From: Larkinella terrae
Lineage (GTDB): Bacteria > Bacteroidota > Bacteroidia > Cytophagales > Spirosomataceae
Length of the DNA: 64,000 nt
Direction: 5' to 3'
Assembly: GCF_009668025.1 (NCBI RefSeq)
Contig: NZ_WJXZ01000013.1
Coordinates: forward strand, 1-64,000
The position numbers and the translations under genes were made by a program. Below the pieces are notes generated by a model. It saw nothing but the letters and a program-made list of their open reading frames with translations, made no database searches and was not told the origin of the DNA. Positions 1-7,741 of this stretch are shown here, piece after piece. Every line of letters starts with the position of its first letter. The first letter of the stretch is position 1.

Positions 1-88
1 ATTTTCCAGAATGAACTCAGGCAGCAGGAACTGAATGATAGGTAAGAAACTCTCCAAAACAAATCGGTTTGATGAAAGCACAAACCTA
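1..88. other. Left-edge non-coding stretch
   Basis: No open frame with coding character is seen at the left edge. It may be the tail of a feature outside the window. It runs straight into the tandem 39-base repeat. Confidence 0.4.
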
Positions 89-166
89 GAAAAATCCTAC
101 GCACTCCACAACTTTTGGATTTGATCCGAAAAATCCTACGCACTCCACAACTTTTGGATTTGATCC
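89..166. repeat. Tandem direct repeat, two 39-base units
   Basis: Two identical 39-base units lie head to tail at 89-127 and 128-166. Each starts GAAAAATCCTACGCACTCC and ends GGATTTGATCC. There is no spacer between them, so this is not a CRISPR array. The unit holds no open frame and no obvious hairpin. It lies downstream of tRNA-Glu and its terminator. Confidence 0.9.
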
Positions 167-218
167 CCTAAAAGGAAGGCGTGAGCAGCCAGAGAAGGGA
201 CAAACTGTTTGAAACACA

Positions 219-251
219 AAAACCGCCAAATCTGAGTGATTTGACGGTTTT
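219..251 (-). terminator. Terminator of tRNA-Glu
   Basis: A 14-base stem (219-232 with 238-251, one mismatch) closes a 5-base loop. On the minus strand it is followed by a T-rich run. It sits 12 bases past the 3' end of tRNA-Glu, as expected for its rho-independent terminator. Confidence 0.8.
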
Positions 252-263
252 AAATGTTGGTCG

Positions 264-335
264 TGACCAATACGGGAATCGAACCCGTGTTTCAGCCGTG
301 AAAGGGCCGCGTCCTAACCGCTAGACGAATCGGCC
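264..335 (-). tRNA. tRNA-Glu (TTC)
   Basis: The minus strand folds into a full cloverleaf of 72 bases. The acceptor pairs GGCCGAT with ATTGGTC. The anticodon loop is CTTTCAC with anticodon TTC, closed by CGGCC/GGCTG, and the T arm contains GGTTCGATTCC. The discriminator is A and no CCA is encoded. A near-consensus promoter lies upstream and a terminator downstream, so it appears to be a single-gene unit. Confidence 0.96.
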
Positions 336-395
336 ATGTTCAGATTTCAGTTGGCTCGCCGTTGATTTGCTAACCCTGATTCTGAAATTGTGGTG

Positions 396-426
396 CAAAG
401 ATACGGCTAAAATTGATTGCTGCAAA
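396..426 (-). promoter_or_regulatory. Bacteroidota promoter of tRNA-Glu
   Basis: On the minus strand TTTG (423-426) is followed after exactly 19 bases by TATCTTTG (396-403). This matches the Bacteroidota housekeeping consensus TTTG-N19-TAnnTTTG. The tRNA 5' end is about 60 bases downstream. Confidence 0.8.
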
Positions 427-457
427 TCCGAGATTAAAAAAAATCATTTTTCTTGCA

Positions 458-491
458 TTGAACGCAGATTTCGGGATTCGCCTTATTTTTG
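458..491 (+). promoter_or_regulatory. Likely promoter of the M14 peptidase gene
   Basis: TTG (458-460) is followed after 23 bases by TATTTTTG (484-491), a full match to the -7 box TAnnTTTG. The ATG at 525 lies 33 bases further on. Transcription would diverge from the tRNA-Glu promoter. Confidence 0.6.
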
Positions 492-524
492 GGGATTGCC
501 CGATAAATTCATTATTTGCACTTC

Positions 525-3098
525 ATGAAACGATTCTCTTTGCTCGGTCTGTGCCTGTTTTCGGTTCTTACTGCACTCGCCCAGACCACCTTACAACATC
601 CCGATCAATTTCTCGGCTATACCGTTGGCAAGCGGTTTACACCCCACCACCGGGTGCTGGCCTACGCCGAATACGTTGCCCGGACTTTACCGACCCGCGT
701 AAAATTATTGCCCTACGGAACTACTTACGAAGGCCGTCAACTCATGGCAGTGGTCGTGGCTTCCGAAAAAAACATGTCCCAGTTGGACGAGATCCGTACC
801 GCCCACCTGCAACGCATTGGGCTGGGATCGACCAGTGCTGCGTCAGCGAAGACTTCATCTCCCCAACCGCCCATCGCCTGGCTCAGTTACAACGTCCACG
901 GTAATGAAGCGATCAGTTCTGAAGCATTCATGCTGGTGCTGCACGATCTGCTGAATTCTACCAATGCGGTTTCGCAAAAAATACTGGCCAATGCCGTTGT
1001 GGTTCTCGACCCCGGACTGAACCCGGACGGCCACGATCGGTACGTCAACTGGTACAACCAGATGAGTGGAGTCAACCCGGATCCGACGCCGATGGCCCGC
1101 GAACACAGCGAACCCTGGCCCGGTGGCCGTTACACCCACTACCTGTTCGATCCGAACCGCGACTGGGCGTGGCAAACCCAGGAAATCACGCAACAGCGAA
1201 TGGCGCTCTACCAGCAATGGATGCCGCACCTCCACGGCGATTTCCACGAAATGGGTCCCGAAAGTCCGTACTATTTTGCGCCCTCGGCCAAACCGTACCA
1301 CGAAGACATTACTCCCTGGCAGCGAGAATTCCAGCAGATTATCGGCAAGTATAATACCCGGTATTTTGACAAAAACGGCTGGCTGTACTTTACACGGGAG
1401 AATTTTGACCTGTTTTATCCGAGCTACGGCGACACCTGGCCGACCTACAACGGCGCCATCGGCATGACCTTTGAACAGGGCGGTGGCGGACGGGCCGGAC
1501 TGGCGTACCGTAAAAACGACGGCGACACGCTGACCCTCCGCGAACGAATCGATCACCACCTCGCGGCCAGCTTTGCGACGCTCGAATCCGTGGCTGACCG
1601 CCCGGCTGACATTGTCAAAAACTTCAACTCCTTTTTTGAGAAATCGCAAACCAATCCGAATGGTGAATTCAAAAGCTACGTTATCAAAACCGCCAACGAC
1701 GACGGGCGGATTGTAGCGCTTCGGAAGCTGCTTGACAACAATCAAATTCGCTACGGTCTGGCCGGAAAATCTCAGAAACTGATCGGTTTTAATTACCAGA
1801 ATCAGAAAAACGAGTCAGTCTCGATAGAGAATAATGACTTGGTAATCAGCGCTTACCAGCCCAAATCAACCTTGTTGAAAATCCTTTTCGAACCCAAATC
1901 CGTCATGGAGGATTCCGTTACGTACGACATCACTTCCTGGTGCATTCCGTATGCTTATGGATTGAAAGCCTATGGGTTGAAAGAGAAATTATCACCCGCT
2001 TTATACGCAAACGCGGCAGGACAAGCGTCTTCAAACACGCCATCGGCCGGGCCAAAACCGTATGCCTACCTCGTGCGCTGGCAATCCGGTCAGGATGTCC
2101 GGTTTCTGGCCGGTTTATTGAAAAACAAAGTACGGGTTCGGGTGGCCGAGCGGACGTTCAGTCAGGACAACCAACGTTTTGAGCCCGGAACGCTCATCAT
2201 TACCCGCGCGGGCAACGAACGGCTGGGCGACCGGTTTTATCAGATTCTGCAACAGGAAGCCGCGAAAAGCAGCATCCGGCTCATTCCGGCAACGACCGGT
2301 TTTGTCTCCGAAGGCGCCGATTTTGGTTCGGGAAGCGTTTTTTCGCTTAAAAATCCACGGGTTGCGGTCATTGCTGGTGATGTAACGTCGCCGACCTCGA
2401 TGGGCGAAGTCTGGCACTATTTTGACCAGGACCTCGATTATCCGATTACTCTGCTCGATGCGAATGCCTTTGCCAATGCGGCCTTGCAGGAAATCGACGT
2501 GCTCATTTTGCCGCAAGGATACAATTACGGAAAAATGCTGAATGACCGAGCCCTGATGAAACTGAAGGATTGGGTTCAGGCGGGAGGAAAGCTGATTGTA
2601 ATGGAGCGCGTCACCTCGTTTTTTGTCGATAAAGCCGATTTTGGCCTGAAGCGGAAAGATGAAAAATCGGAAGCCCGAAAAGAGAAAACCGACAAAAAAC
2701 AAGCAGCGGATCTGGATGAGACCTTGAAACAATACGGCGAGCGCGAACGGGAAGCGGTTTCGGAAGAAACACCGGGCAGTGTCTACCGCGTCGATCTGGA
2801 CCGCACGCATCCGCTGGCATTTGGCTACCAGAACGGCTATTTTGCGCTGGTTCAGAATGTGTATGACTACGATTTCCTGAAAGATGGCTGGAACGTCGGC
2901 TACCTGAAGAAAGACAATTACGTGGCCGGTTTCGTGGGAAAAAATGCCAAATCGAAGCTGAATAACACGCTGCTCTATGGCGTTCAGGAATTGGGCCGGG
3001 GCAGTATCGTCTACATGATGGACAATCCGCTGTTCCGCGGTTTCTGGTACAACGGAAAACTGCTGTTCGGCAATGCGGTTTTTATGGTGGGAAATTGA
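525..3098 (+). CDS. M14 family zinc carboxypeptidase-like protein, secreted
   Basis: An 857-residue secreted metallopeptidase of the M14 (carboxypeptidase A) superfamily. I chose the ATG at 525 over an in-frame TTG at 516 because it opens directly with a signal peptide (MKRFSLLGLCLFSVLTALAQ). Zinc ligands are visible as HGNE (H125, E128) and the His of DFHEMG (H241). The likely catalytic Glu is in MTFEQGGGG (E317). A C-terminal half of about 400 residues includes an alpha/beta segment around VAVIAGDVTSP, resembling the class I glutamine amidotransferase-like domain attached to this family. Charged, Lys-rich residues near 715-750 form a probable linker. It probably trims peptides in the periplasm or outside the cell; its substrate is unknown. 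Confidence 0.9.
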   Translation: MKRFSLLGLCLFSVLTALAQTTLQHPDQFLGYTVGKRFTPHHRVLAYAEYVARTLPTRVKLLPYGTTYEGRQLMAVVVASEKNMSQLDEIRTAHLQRIGLGSTSAASAKTSSPQPPIAWLSYNVHGNEAISSEAFMLVLHDLLNSTNAVSQKILANAVVVLDPGLNPDGHDRYVNWYNQMSGVNPDPTPMAREHSEPWPGGRYTHYLFDPNRDWAWQTQEITQQRMALYQQWMPHLHGDFHEMGPESPYYFAPSAKPYHEDITPWQREFQQIIGKYNTRYFDKNGWLYFTRENFDLFYPSYGDTWPTYNGAIGMTFEQGGGGRAGLAYRKNDGDTLTLRERIDHHLAASFATLESVADRPADIVKNFNSFFEKSQTNPNGEFKSYVIKTANDDGRIVALRKLLDNNQIRYGLAGKSQKLIGFNYQNQKNESVSIENNDLVISAYQPKSTLLKILFEPKSVMEDSVTYDITSWCIPYAYGLKAYGLKEKLSPALYANAAGQASSNTPSAGPKPYAYLVRWQSGQDVRFLAGLLKNKVRVRVAERTFSQDNQRFEPGTLIITRAGNERLGDRFYQILQQEAAKSSIRLIPATTGFVSEGADFGSGSVFSLKNPRVAVIAGDVTSPTSMGEVWHYFDQDLDYPITLLDANAFANAALQEIDVLILPQGYNYGKMLNDRALMKLKDWVQAGGKLIVMERVTSFFVDKADFGLKRKDEKSEARKEKTDKKQAADLDETLKQYGEREREAVSEETPGSVYRVDLDRTHPLAFGYQNGYFALVQNVYDYDFLKDGWNVGYLKKDNYVAGFVGKNAKSKLNNTLLYGVQELGRGSIVYMMDNPLFRGFWYNGKLLFGNAVFMVGN

Positions 3099-3099
3099 A

Positions 3100-3242
3100 T
3101 GACGATTGACGATTGACCGTAGACCATTGACCAAAGATCAGAGAGGAATGCTCAGGCATTTTTATAATCACTGGTCAGTGGTCAATGGTCAATCGTCTAC
3201 GGTCAATCGTCAATGGTCTATGGTCTACGGTCAATCGTCAAC
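3100..3242. repeat. Word-iterated inverted repeat (TGACCATTGACC type)
   Basis: The left arm (about 3100-3133) iterates degenerate words such as TGACGAT and TGACCAT. The right arm (about 3171-3242) iterates the complements (GGTCAAT, CGTCAAT, GGTCTA). The two arms can pair in many registers. It starts one base after the stop of the M14 gene and ends just before the stop of the convergent kelch gene, so it may end transcripts from both sides. Related copies lie at 29070-29180 and 49660-49713. Confidence 0.85.
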
Positions 3243-3243
3243 C

Positions 3244-6093
3244 TTACGGTTTCACCACCTTAAGCGTCCGGCTTTGTCCGTTGGTGCTGACTTTCAGGAA
3301 GAACAAACCGGCTGGCTGCGTCGTGATTCCGAAACGCTGGTGTTCGACTTCGGCCGCTTTGTCGATCTGGCGTTCCCCGATGATTCGACCCTGCATGTCG
3401 GTCAATGCAAACTGCAGCGGTTGTCCCATAACACCACGGACTTCCACTTCCACCTGATCTTTCACCGGATTACCCAGAATGACAACAGTCAGATTTCCGT
3501 AGGTTTCGGCCGACAGACGTCCGCTTGATGGGCAGTTCAACGGTTTACCCGAATCTTTCAAAACATAGCTGCTGCCCTGAACCCGCGCGTAAATCAACGT
3601 TGTTCCAACGCCTTTCAGGTTATCGGGAACCGTAAAGCTATAAGCATGGCTGCCATTTCCTTTCCCGGCATTCAGCAGATCGGATCGGTAAATATTGGCG
3701 ACCGTACTGCCCCAAACCGTGCTTCCGGTGTAAAACTCGACCGTCACCGGCGTGTTCGGCTTCTTCCGATCCCAAACCCAGCCGCGGATGGTTCCGCATT
3801 CTACTTTGTCCAGAAATCCTTCGAATTCGCCCGATACACCACCGGAAGATGCCGGTGCAACCGTTAAAGCAAAGCTTACGCTGTTGCTGGCTCCGCCCGC
3901 GTCGGTGGCCTGGTAGGTCAGGTTAAACGTTCCCTCCTGCTCCGGCGTTCCACTGATCACGCGGGTAATGTTGTTGATTGACAATCCATTCGGTAATCCG
4001 GTTACGCCATACGACAGCGTCGTTCCTTCGGGGTCGGTAAAGGCAACGAGCGTGGCCGAAAAAGGCACCCCAACCTGCGCCGACAGGGGAGCAATGATCA
4101 CCGTCGGCGTGGGCGGTTTTGGCAACTGGTTACCCGGGTTTTCACCGCTACCCTGGCAGATCAGGGCTTTGGGTGAATCTTTCAGAATAAAGCTGCCATT
4201 TGCTACGCGGGCCGACAGGTAATGCGGCAGGTTATTTTTTACCGATTCCGGAATCGAGAAAATAAATGCGTGTTTCCCGTTTCCTTTGCCAGCCGAAAGC
4301 AGGTCCTGGCGGAAAACATCCGCCGGAATCGTGGCAATCACGTTGGGGCCGTCCAGAATATCCACCGAAATAGCCGAGTTGATTTTGTTTTTATCCCAGG
4401 CCCAGCCCCGGAACGTGCCGCAGTCGGCCCCGTAAATAAATCCGTCGAAATTACCCGAAGCCGTTCCCGGAGCCACCACCACCGTGGCGCTGCCTGCCGG
4501 ACTGATGCAGCTTCCCACCGTGCAGGTGGCGGAATACACCAGCGTTCCGGTAGCCGAAGTTGGTACGGAGATACTTGAGTTGGAACCGCTGCTCCCGTTC
4601 GGGCCAGACCACGAAATGGCTCCGGATTCACAACCGGTAATCGTCAGCGAGACGTAAGGCGTATTTTGAAAGACGGTTACATTACTTTGGCCCGACATGC
4701 CGATAACCGGAGCCGACGGATTTTCAAGAACGGTAAGTGTAAACGCATCCGACCAGGCTTCCCCGCCCAGACCGTTGACCTGGCAGTAATACGAATCCGA
4801 ATCGCCGGGTTGAACGCCGGTCAGCGACAGCGTTGCGGAAGTTTGTCCATCCAGCAGTGTGCCGGACGTACTGGCCTCTCCCTTGTACCATTGATATGTC
4901 AATTCATCGCCCAAAGCCGAAATGGTGGAAGTTACATTGCTTCCCTGACAAACCGTCGACGAACCCGGAGATGGTTGCTGATCGATGGCGGTAGCCGTGT
5001 AAATGTCAACCCGAACCGTCGAACCACCATCCAGTAATCCAACAAAACCGGCCGCAAAAAGCGCTTTATTTCCAACGCTGGTCGAGGCCAGATCTTTCCG
5101 TTTCTTGGAAAGGGCATCCGTCGACCAGTTGTTTGTCCGCATATCAAAAACATCGACGGTCGTTACCGTTTCCGTCAGGATCGTATTGGGTATCAGCGCT
5201 TCACCACCGGCAAAGAAAACTTTATCGCCCACCGTGGTAGCCGTCAGATAGGCTCGTTTCTGGGAAAGGGAGGTCTGCGTCCAGGAGTTTAAAGCAATAT
5301 CATACACGTCAATCCGGTCTGAGAAACCGCCTATCAGGCCTTTGTAGCCACCCGCAAAATAAATCTTTCCACCGGCAACAACTGCCGTCAAACCCGCCCG
5401 GGCTTCCGATAATTCTGCCGTTGACCACGTTCCATTTGCAACATTATAAATATCGACCCGTTTTGAATAACCGGATATCAGGCCTTTAAAACCTCCGGCA
5501 AAATAGATTTTTCCACCGGCAGCCACGCCCGTTAGCTCGGAACGTGATTCCGAAAGCTCGGCCGTCGACCAGTTTTTATCGACCAGATCATAAATATCCA
5601 CGGTTTTGGTTGATTGCAGGGTTGGAACAAACCGTCCCTGTAAACTCATCCCACCCGCGAAAACCACTTTGCGACCCGCCTGGGCGGAAGCCAGCCGCGA
5701 CCGGCTTTCGGACAAATTAGCCATTGACCAGGAATTATTCGTGACGCTGTACATGTCCACCCGTTTGGAAAGACCTTTTTCGTCATAACTGCCTCCACCC
5801 GCAAAAAACACGGAGTCGGGAGAAGCCGTTGCGGTCAACGCACCCCTTTTTTCGGATAAATTGGCGGTTGACCAGGAATCGCCGGAAATCGTATAAATGT
5901 CGACCTTATCGGTTGCTTCCAGGCCTTCAAAACCGCCCCCGAAAAAGGCTTTTCCGCCCGCGCTGGCCCCAGCCAGCTTGTTCCGGCTTTGACTCACTGA
6001 GGACGTGGTCCATTGAGCGGTCGCGTCTGATATACTCAGCAACCAGAGGGAAAATACCCCAATAAACTGGGCAAAAAGGAGAGATTTTTTCAT
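3244..6093 (-). CDS. Kelch-repeat secreted protein with T9SS C-terminal sorting domain
   Basis: A 949-residue modular exported protein. Residues 1-26 form a signal peptide. Residues about 30-370 hold kelch-type repeats, with recurring motifs like LSESRSRLASA and KIYFAGGF, probably a beta-propeller. Next come Ig-like domains (to about 545) and a putative Ig (He_PIG-like) module near 660-755. Two copies of a domain of about 100 residues (near 550-650 and 760-860) share CGTxRGWxWD, DLLxAGKGNGxHA and LKDS. The last 85 residues look like a type A T9SS sorting domain (LQFALTDMQGRIIGE, ending TLKVVKP). This predicts export and cell-surface attachment or release. The ligand is unknown. Confidence 0.88.
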   Translation of the reverse strand: MKKSLLFAQFIGVFSLWLLSISDATAQWTTSSVSQSRNKLAGASAGGKAFFGGGFEGLEATDKVDIYTISGDSWSTANLSEKRGALTATASPDSVFFAGGGSYDEKGLSKRVDMYSVTNNSWSMANLSESRSRLASAQAGRKVVFAGGMSLQGRFVPTLQSTKTVDIYDLVDKNWSTAELSESRSELTGVAAGGKIYFAGGFKGLISGYSKRVDIYNVANGTWSTAELSEARAGLTAVVAGGKIYFAGGYKGLIGGFSDRIDVYDIALNSWTQTSLSQKRAYLTATTVGDKVFFAGGEALIPNTILTETVTTVDVFDMRTNNWSTDALSKKRKDLASTSVGNKALFAAGFVGLLDGGSTVRVDIYTATAIDQQPSPGSSTVCQGSNVTSTISALGDELTYQWYKGEASTSGTLLDGQTSATLSLTGVQPGDSDSYYCQVNGLGGEAWSDAFTLTVLENPSAPVIGMSGQSNVTVFQNTPYVSLTITGCESGAISWSGPNGSSGSNSSISVPTSATGTLVYSATCTVGSCISPAGSATVVVAPGTASGNFDGFIYGADCGTFRGWAWDKNKINSAISVDILDGPNVIATIPADVFRQDLLSAGKGNGKHAFIFSIPESVKNNLPHYLSARVANGSFILKDSPKALICQGSGENPGNQLPKPPTPTVIIAPLSAQVGVPFSATLVAFTDPEGTTLSYGVTGLPNGLSINNITRVISGTPEQEGTFNLTYQATDAGGASNSVSFALTVAPASSGGVSGEFEGFLDKVECGTIRGWVWDRKKPNTPVTVEFYTGSTVWGSTVANIYRSDLLNAGKGNGSHAYSFTVPDNLKGVGTTLIYARVQGSSYVLKDSGKPLNCPSSGRLSAETYGNLTVVILGNPVKDQVEVEVRGVMGQPLQFALTDMQGRIIGERQIDKAAEVEHQRFGITTQPAGLFFLKVSTNGQSRTLKVVKP

Positions 6094-6139
6094 AAAGGGT
6101 AATAAGGGTTATGGTGAAACTGACTAAATGAAAAGACTT

Positions 6140-6159
6140 CCTGATCAGCATTGATCAGG
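6140..6159. repeat. Perfect 8-bp hairpin in the kelch gene leader
   Basis: CCTGATCA (6140-6147) and TGATCAGG (6152-6159) form a perfect stem with a 4-base loop. It lies about 47-66 bases upstream of the kelch start codon. It could be an operator or a leader hairpin. No function can be assigned from sequence. Confidence 0.5.
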
Positions 6160-6396
6160 TTGGGTAATCGGACAAAAAAAATTAAGAAGAGTAAACTTTT
6201 CGATACGTAAAGGAGCGTTCTTCTAAGCGCAGACGATCGATTAATCGGGAAGTAAAGGCGAACGTAACCATCAGATTCAGGAATTATCGGACAGGATTGG
6301 GACTTGACATTGCAAAATATGAACAAAATCTATAATAATGCTAACTTCAAGTTAATTCATATGAAAAAAGTGGTTACCTGTAATTTTTACTCACAA

Positions 6397-6430
6397 AAAA
6401 ACCGGACGACTATTCCTTTCGTCCGGTTTT
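6397..6430 (-). terminator. Terminator of the MetE-like gene
   Basis: A perfect 12-bp stem (6397-6408 with 6419-6430) around AAAACCGGACGA closes a 10-base loop. On the minus strand the stem runs into TTTTTT. It is placed downstream of the minus-strand gene ending at 6507. Confidence 0.8.
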
Positions 6431-6506
6431 GAGATGATTAATTTTAGAGGTTAAGTAGTAATAGCCAGGATTTGTGAAAAGCCAAATGGCTTATTTCTCC
6501 AATCGC

Positions 6507-7619
6507 TCATTGTACCAGTTCGGCCAGGTAACCAAGCAGTTTTTCCGCCGTTTCCGGGGTACGGCGACCCAAACCGCAGGAGGTGGAAATATCAATCAGC
6601 TGTCCTCGGATGGCTTCAATGCGGTCACGCAACTGGCGGTTTTCCTCGAGCGTCCGTTTTTCGTGGACAAAACCGGCAATGAACCGGGTTTCGGCGGGCA
6701 GTCGGACGTTTTTGAGCGGGTTATAGAAGGCAGCGTCGGCAGGTGGCGGCACCAGCCCTTCTGCCAACGGATAATGGATATACGCCAGCTTGTGTTGAAT
6801 CGGCCATTCATCCACCAGCTTATTCGAAAATGCCACCATTTTCCCGAGGTGTTTGGGGTGAACCAACGCGTGGTTGTGGTAATCCCCCAGACATAAATGA
6901 ATGCCAATCTGCGCCGGATTGATTTTTGACAACAAATCCTGAATCGGTTTCAAGGCCCAGCCCATCAGCGGTTTTGGCAGCATGTAAGCCGCATACAACT
7001 CCGGCGGCACTTCAAGCTGAACGATGACATCGTTACCGGCTTCGTCCAGAGCCGCATTTACCTCCCGGGCAATCACCGTGTTGAAGGCGTAGGTGTACCG
7101 AATCCACTGAAGCTGGCTGGCAAACGCAAAGCCCATTGCAAAACCAGTCGGCACGCCCAGCTGAAACTTCAAATGAGGCAGGTTCCGTTCTTCCCGCAAC
7201 CGCCTGAATATTGGGTAGCTGCTTCGAAAAAAATCGTCGTAACCGAGCTTCACGTAGTCCGGCATTTCGGCGGGCGACCGCAGCGGTTTTAGCTTTTGAA
7301 AATGGTCGTAATCGGTGGCCATACCGTCTAACCCGCGAACTGGCTGTTTTACAATTTTCCAGTTGGTTGGGTCAGCCGTAATTTTTTCGATGGCATATAC
7401 CACCCATGCGATGCGGTTTCCCTGCGGAAAAGCCGGTGATTTTTCGCCGATTTCGCCGTCGGGCAGGCAGAACAACGAGGAAGCCAGCGCGTCGAGGGCC
7501 CGGGTCATGCACGCTTCTTCATTGGAAAAGGGTAGGCTGCCGACCAGGAGAGACGAACGTTCAGGGACTTTTTTCAGCGGTTGCGGCTCCGCCAAACCGG
7601 ACGATTGTTGTTGTTTCAC
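6507..7619 (-). CDS. Stand-alone MetE C-terminal-like (UROD/MetE superfamily) protein
   Basis: A 370-residue protein that resembles the C-terminal catalytic half of cobalamin-independent methionine synthase. HLCLGDYHN (H241, C243) matches the MetE HxC zinc site, and STSCGLGRR (C348) matches its late zinc Cys in DCGLxTR. The N-terminal half of MetE is absent. Full-length MetE is about 750 residues, so this is a short stand-alone relative and not a complete methionine synthase. It may be a zinc-dependent methyltransferase for another thiol, but the substrate is unknown. It lies alone between a terminator and a divergent gene. Confidence 0.7.
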   Translation of the reverse strand: MKQQQSSGLAEPQPLKKVPERSSLLVGSLPFSNEEACMTRALDALASSLFCLPDGEIGEKSPAFPQGNRIAWVVYAIEKITADPTNWKIVKQPVRGLDGMATDYDHFQKLKPLRSPAEMPDYVKLGYDDFFRSSYPIFRRLREERNLPHLKFQLGVPTGFAMGFAFASQLQWIRYTYAFNTVIAREVNAALDEAGNDVIVQLEVPPELYAAYMLPKPLMGWALKPIQDLLSKINPAQIGIHLCLGDYHNHALVHPKHLGKMVAFSNKLVDEWPIQHKLAYIHYPLAEGLVPPPADAAFYNPLKNVRLPAETRFIAGFVHEKRTLEENRQLRDRIEAIRGQLIDISTSCGLGRRTPETAEKLLGYLAELVQ

Positions 7620-7667
7620 AGTCGTTTAAGGATAGAGTTTCGGAAGTCCTGAAAATACGAACAATTA

Positions 7668-7700
7668 TTTATCCTTCCCGTTACGTTTGCGTTATCTTTG
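7668..7700 (+). promoter_or_regulatory. Likely promoter of the DUF5916 gene
   Basis: TATCTTTG (7693-7700) is an exact -7 box. A TTTA (7668-7671) lies 21 bases upstream as a weak -33 element. The GTG start codon at 7742 follows after 41 bases. Confidence 0.6.
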
Positions 7701-7741
7701 TTATTCCGTCCCGAAAACTCACTAAAAAATAGCGCGCCTTT

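Larger units (their letters stand above)
6094..6506. other. Intergenic region between the kelch and MetE-like genes
   Basis: This 413-base gap holds the kelch gene leader with a small hairpin (6140-6159) and the terminator of the gene to its right (6397-6430). I found no full Bacteroidota promoter for the kelch gene, only near matches around 6310-6335. Nothing coding is seen. Confidence 0.6.

Noticed and set aside
89-166. Possible CRISPR array
   Set aside because: Only two units, directly joined with no spacer, and no cas gene anywhere in the window.
855-1745. Minus-strand frame of 296 codons inside the M14 gene
   Set aside because: No family motifs and it is antisense to a gene with clear catalytic residues.
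2115-3134. Minus-strand frame of 339 codons
   Set aside because: It is antisense to the M14 gene and runs into the inverted repeat. The protein lacks any recognisable domain.
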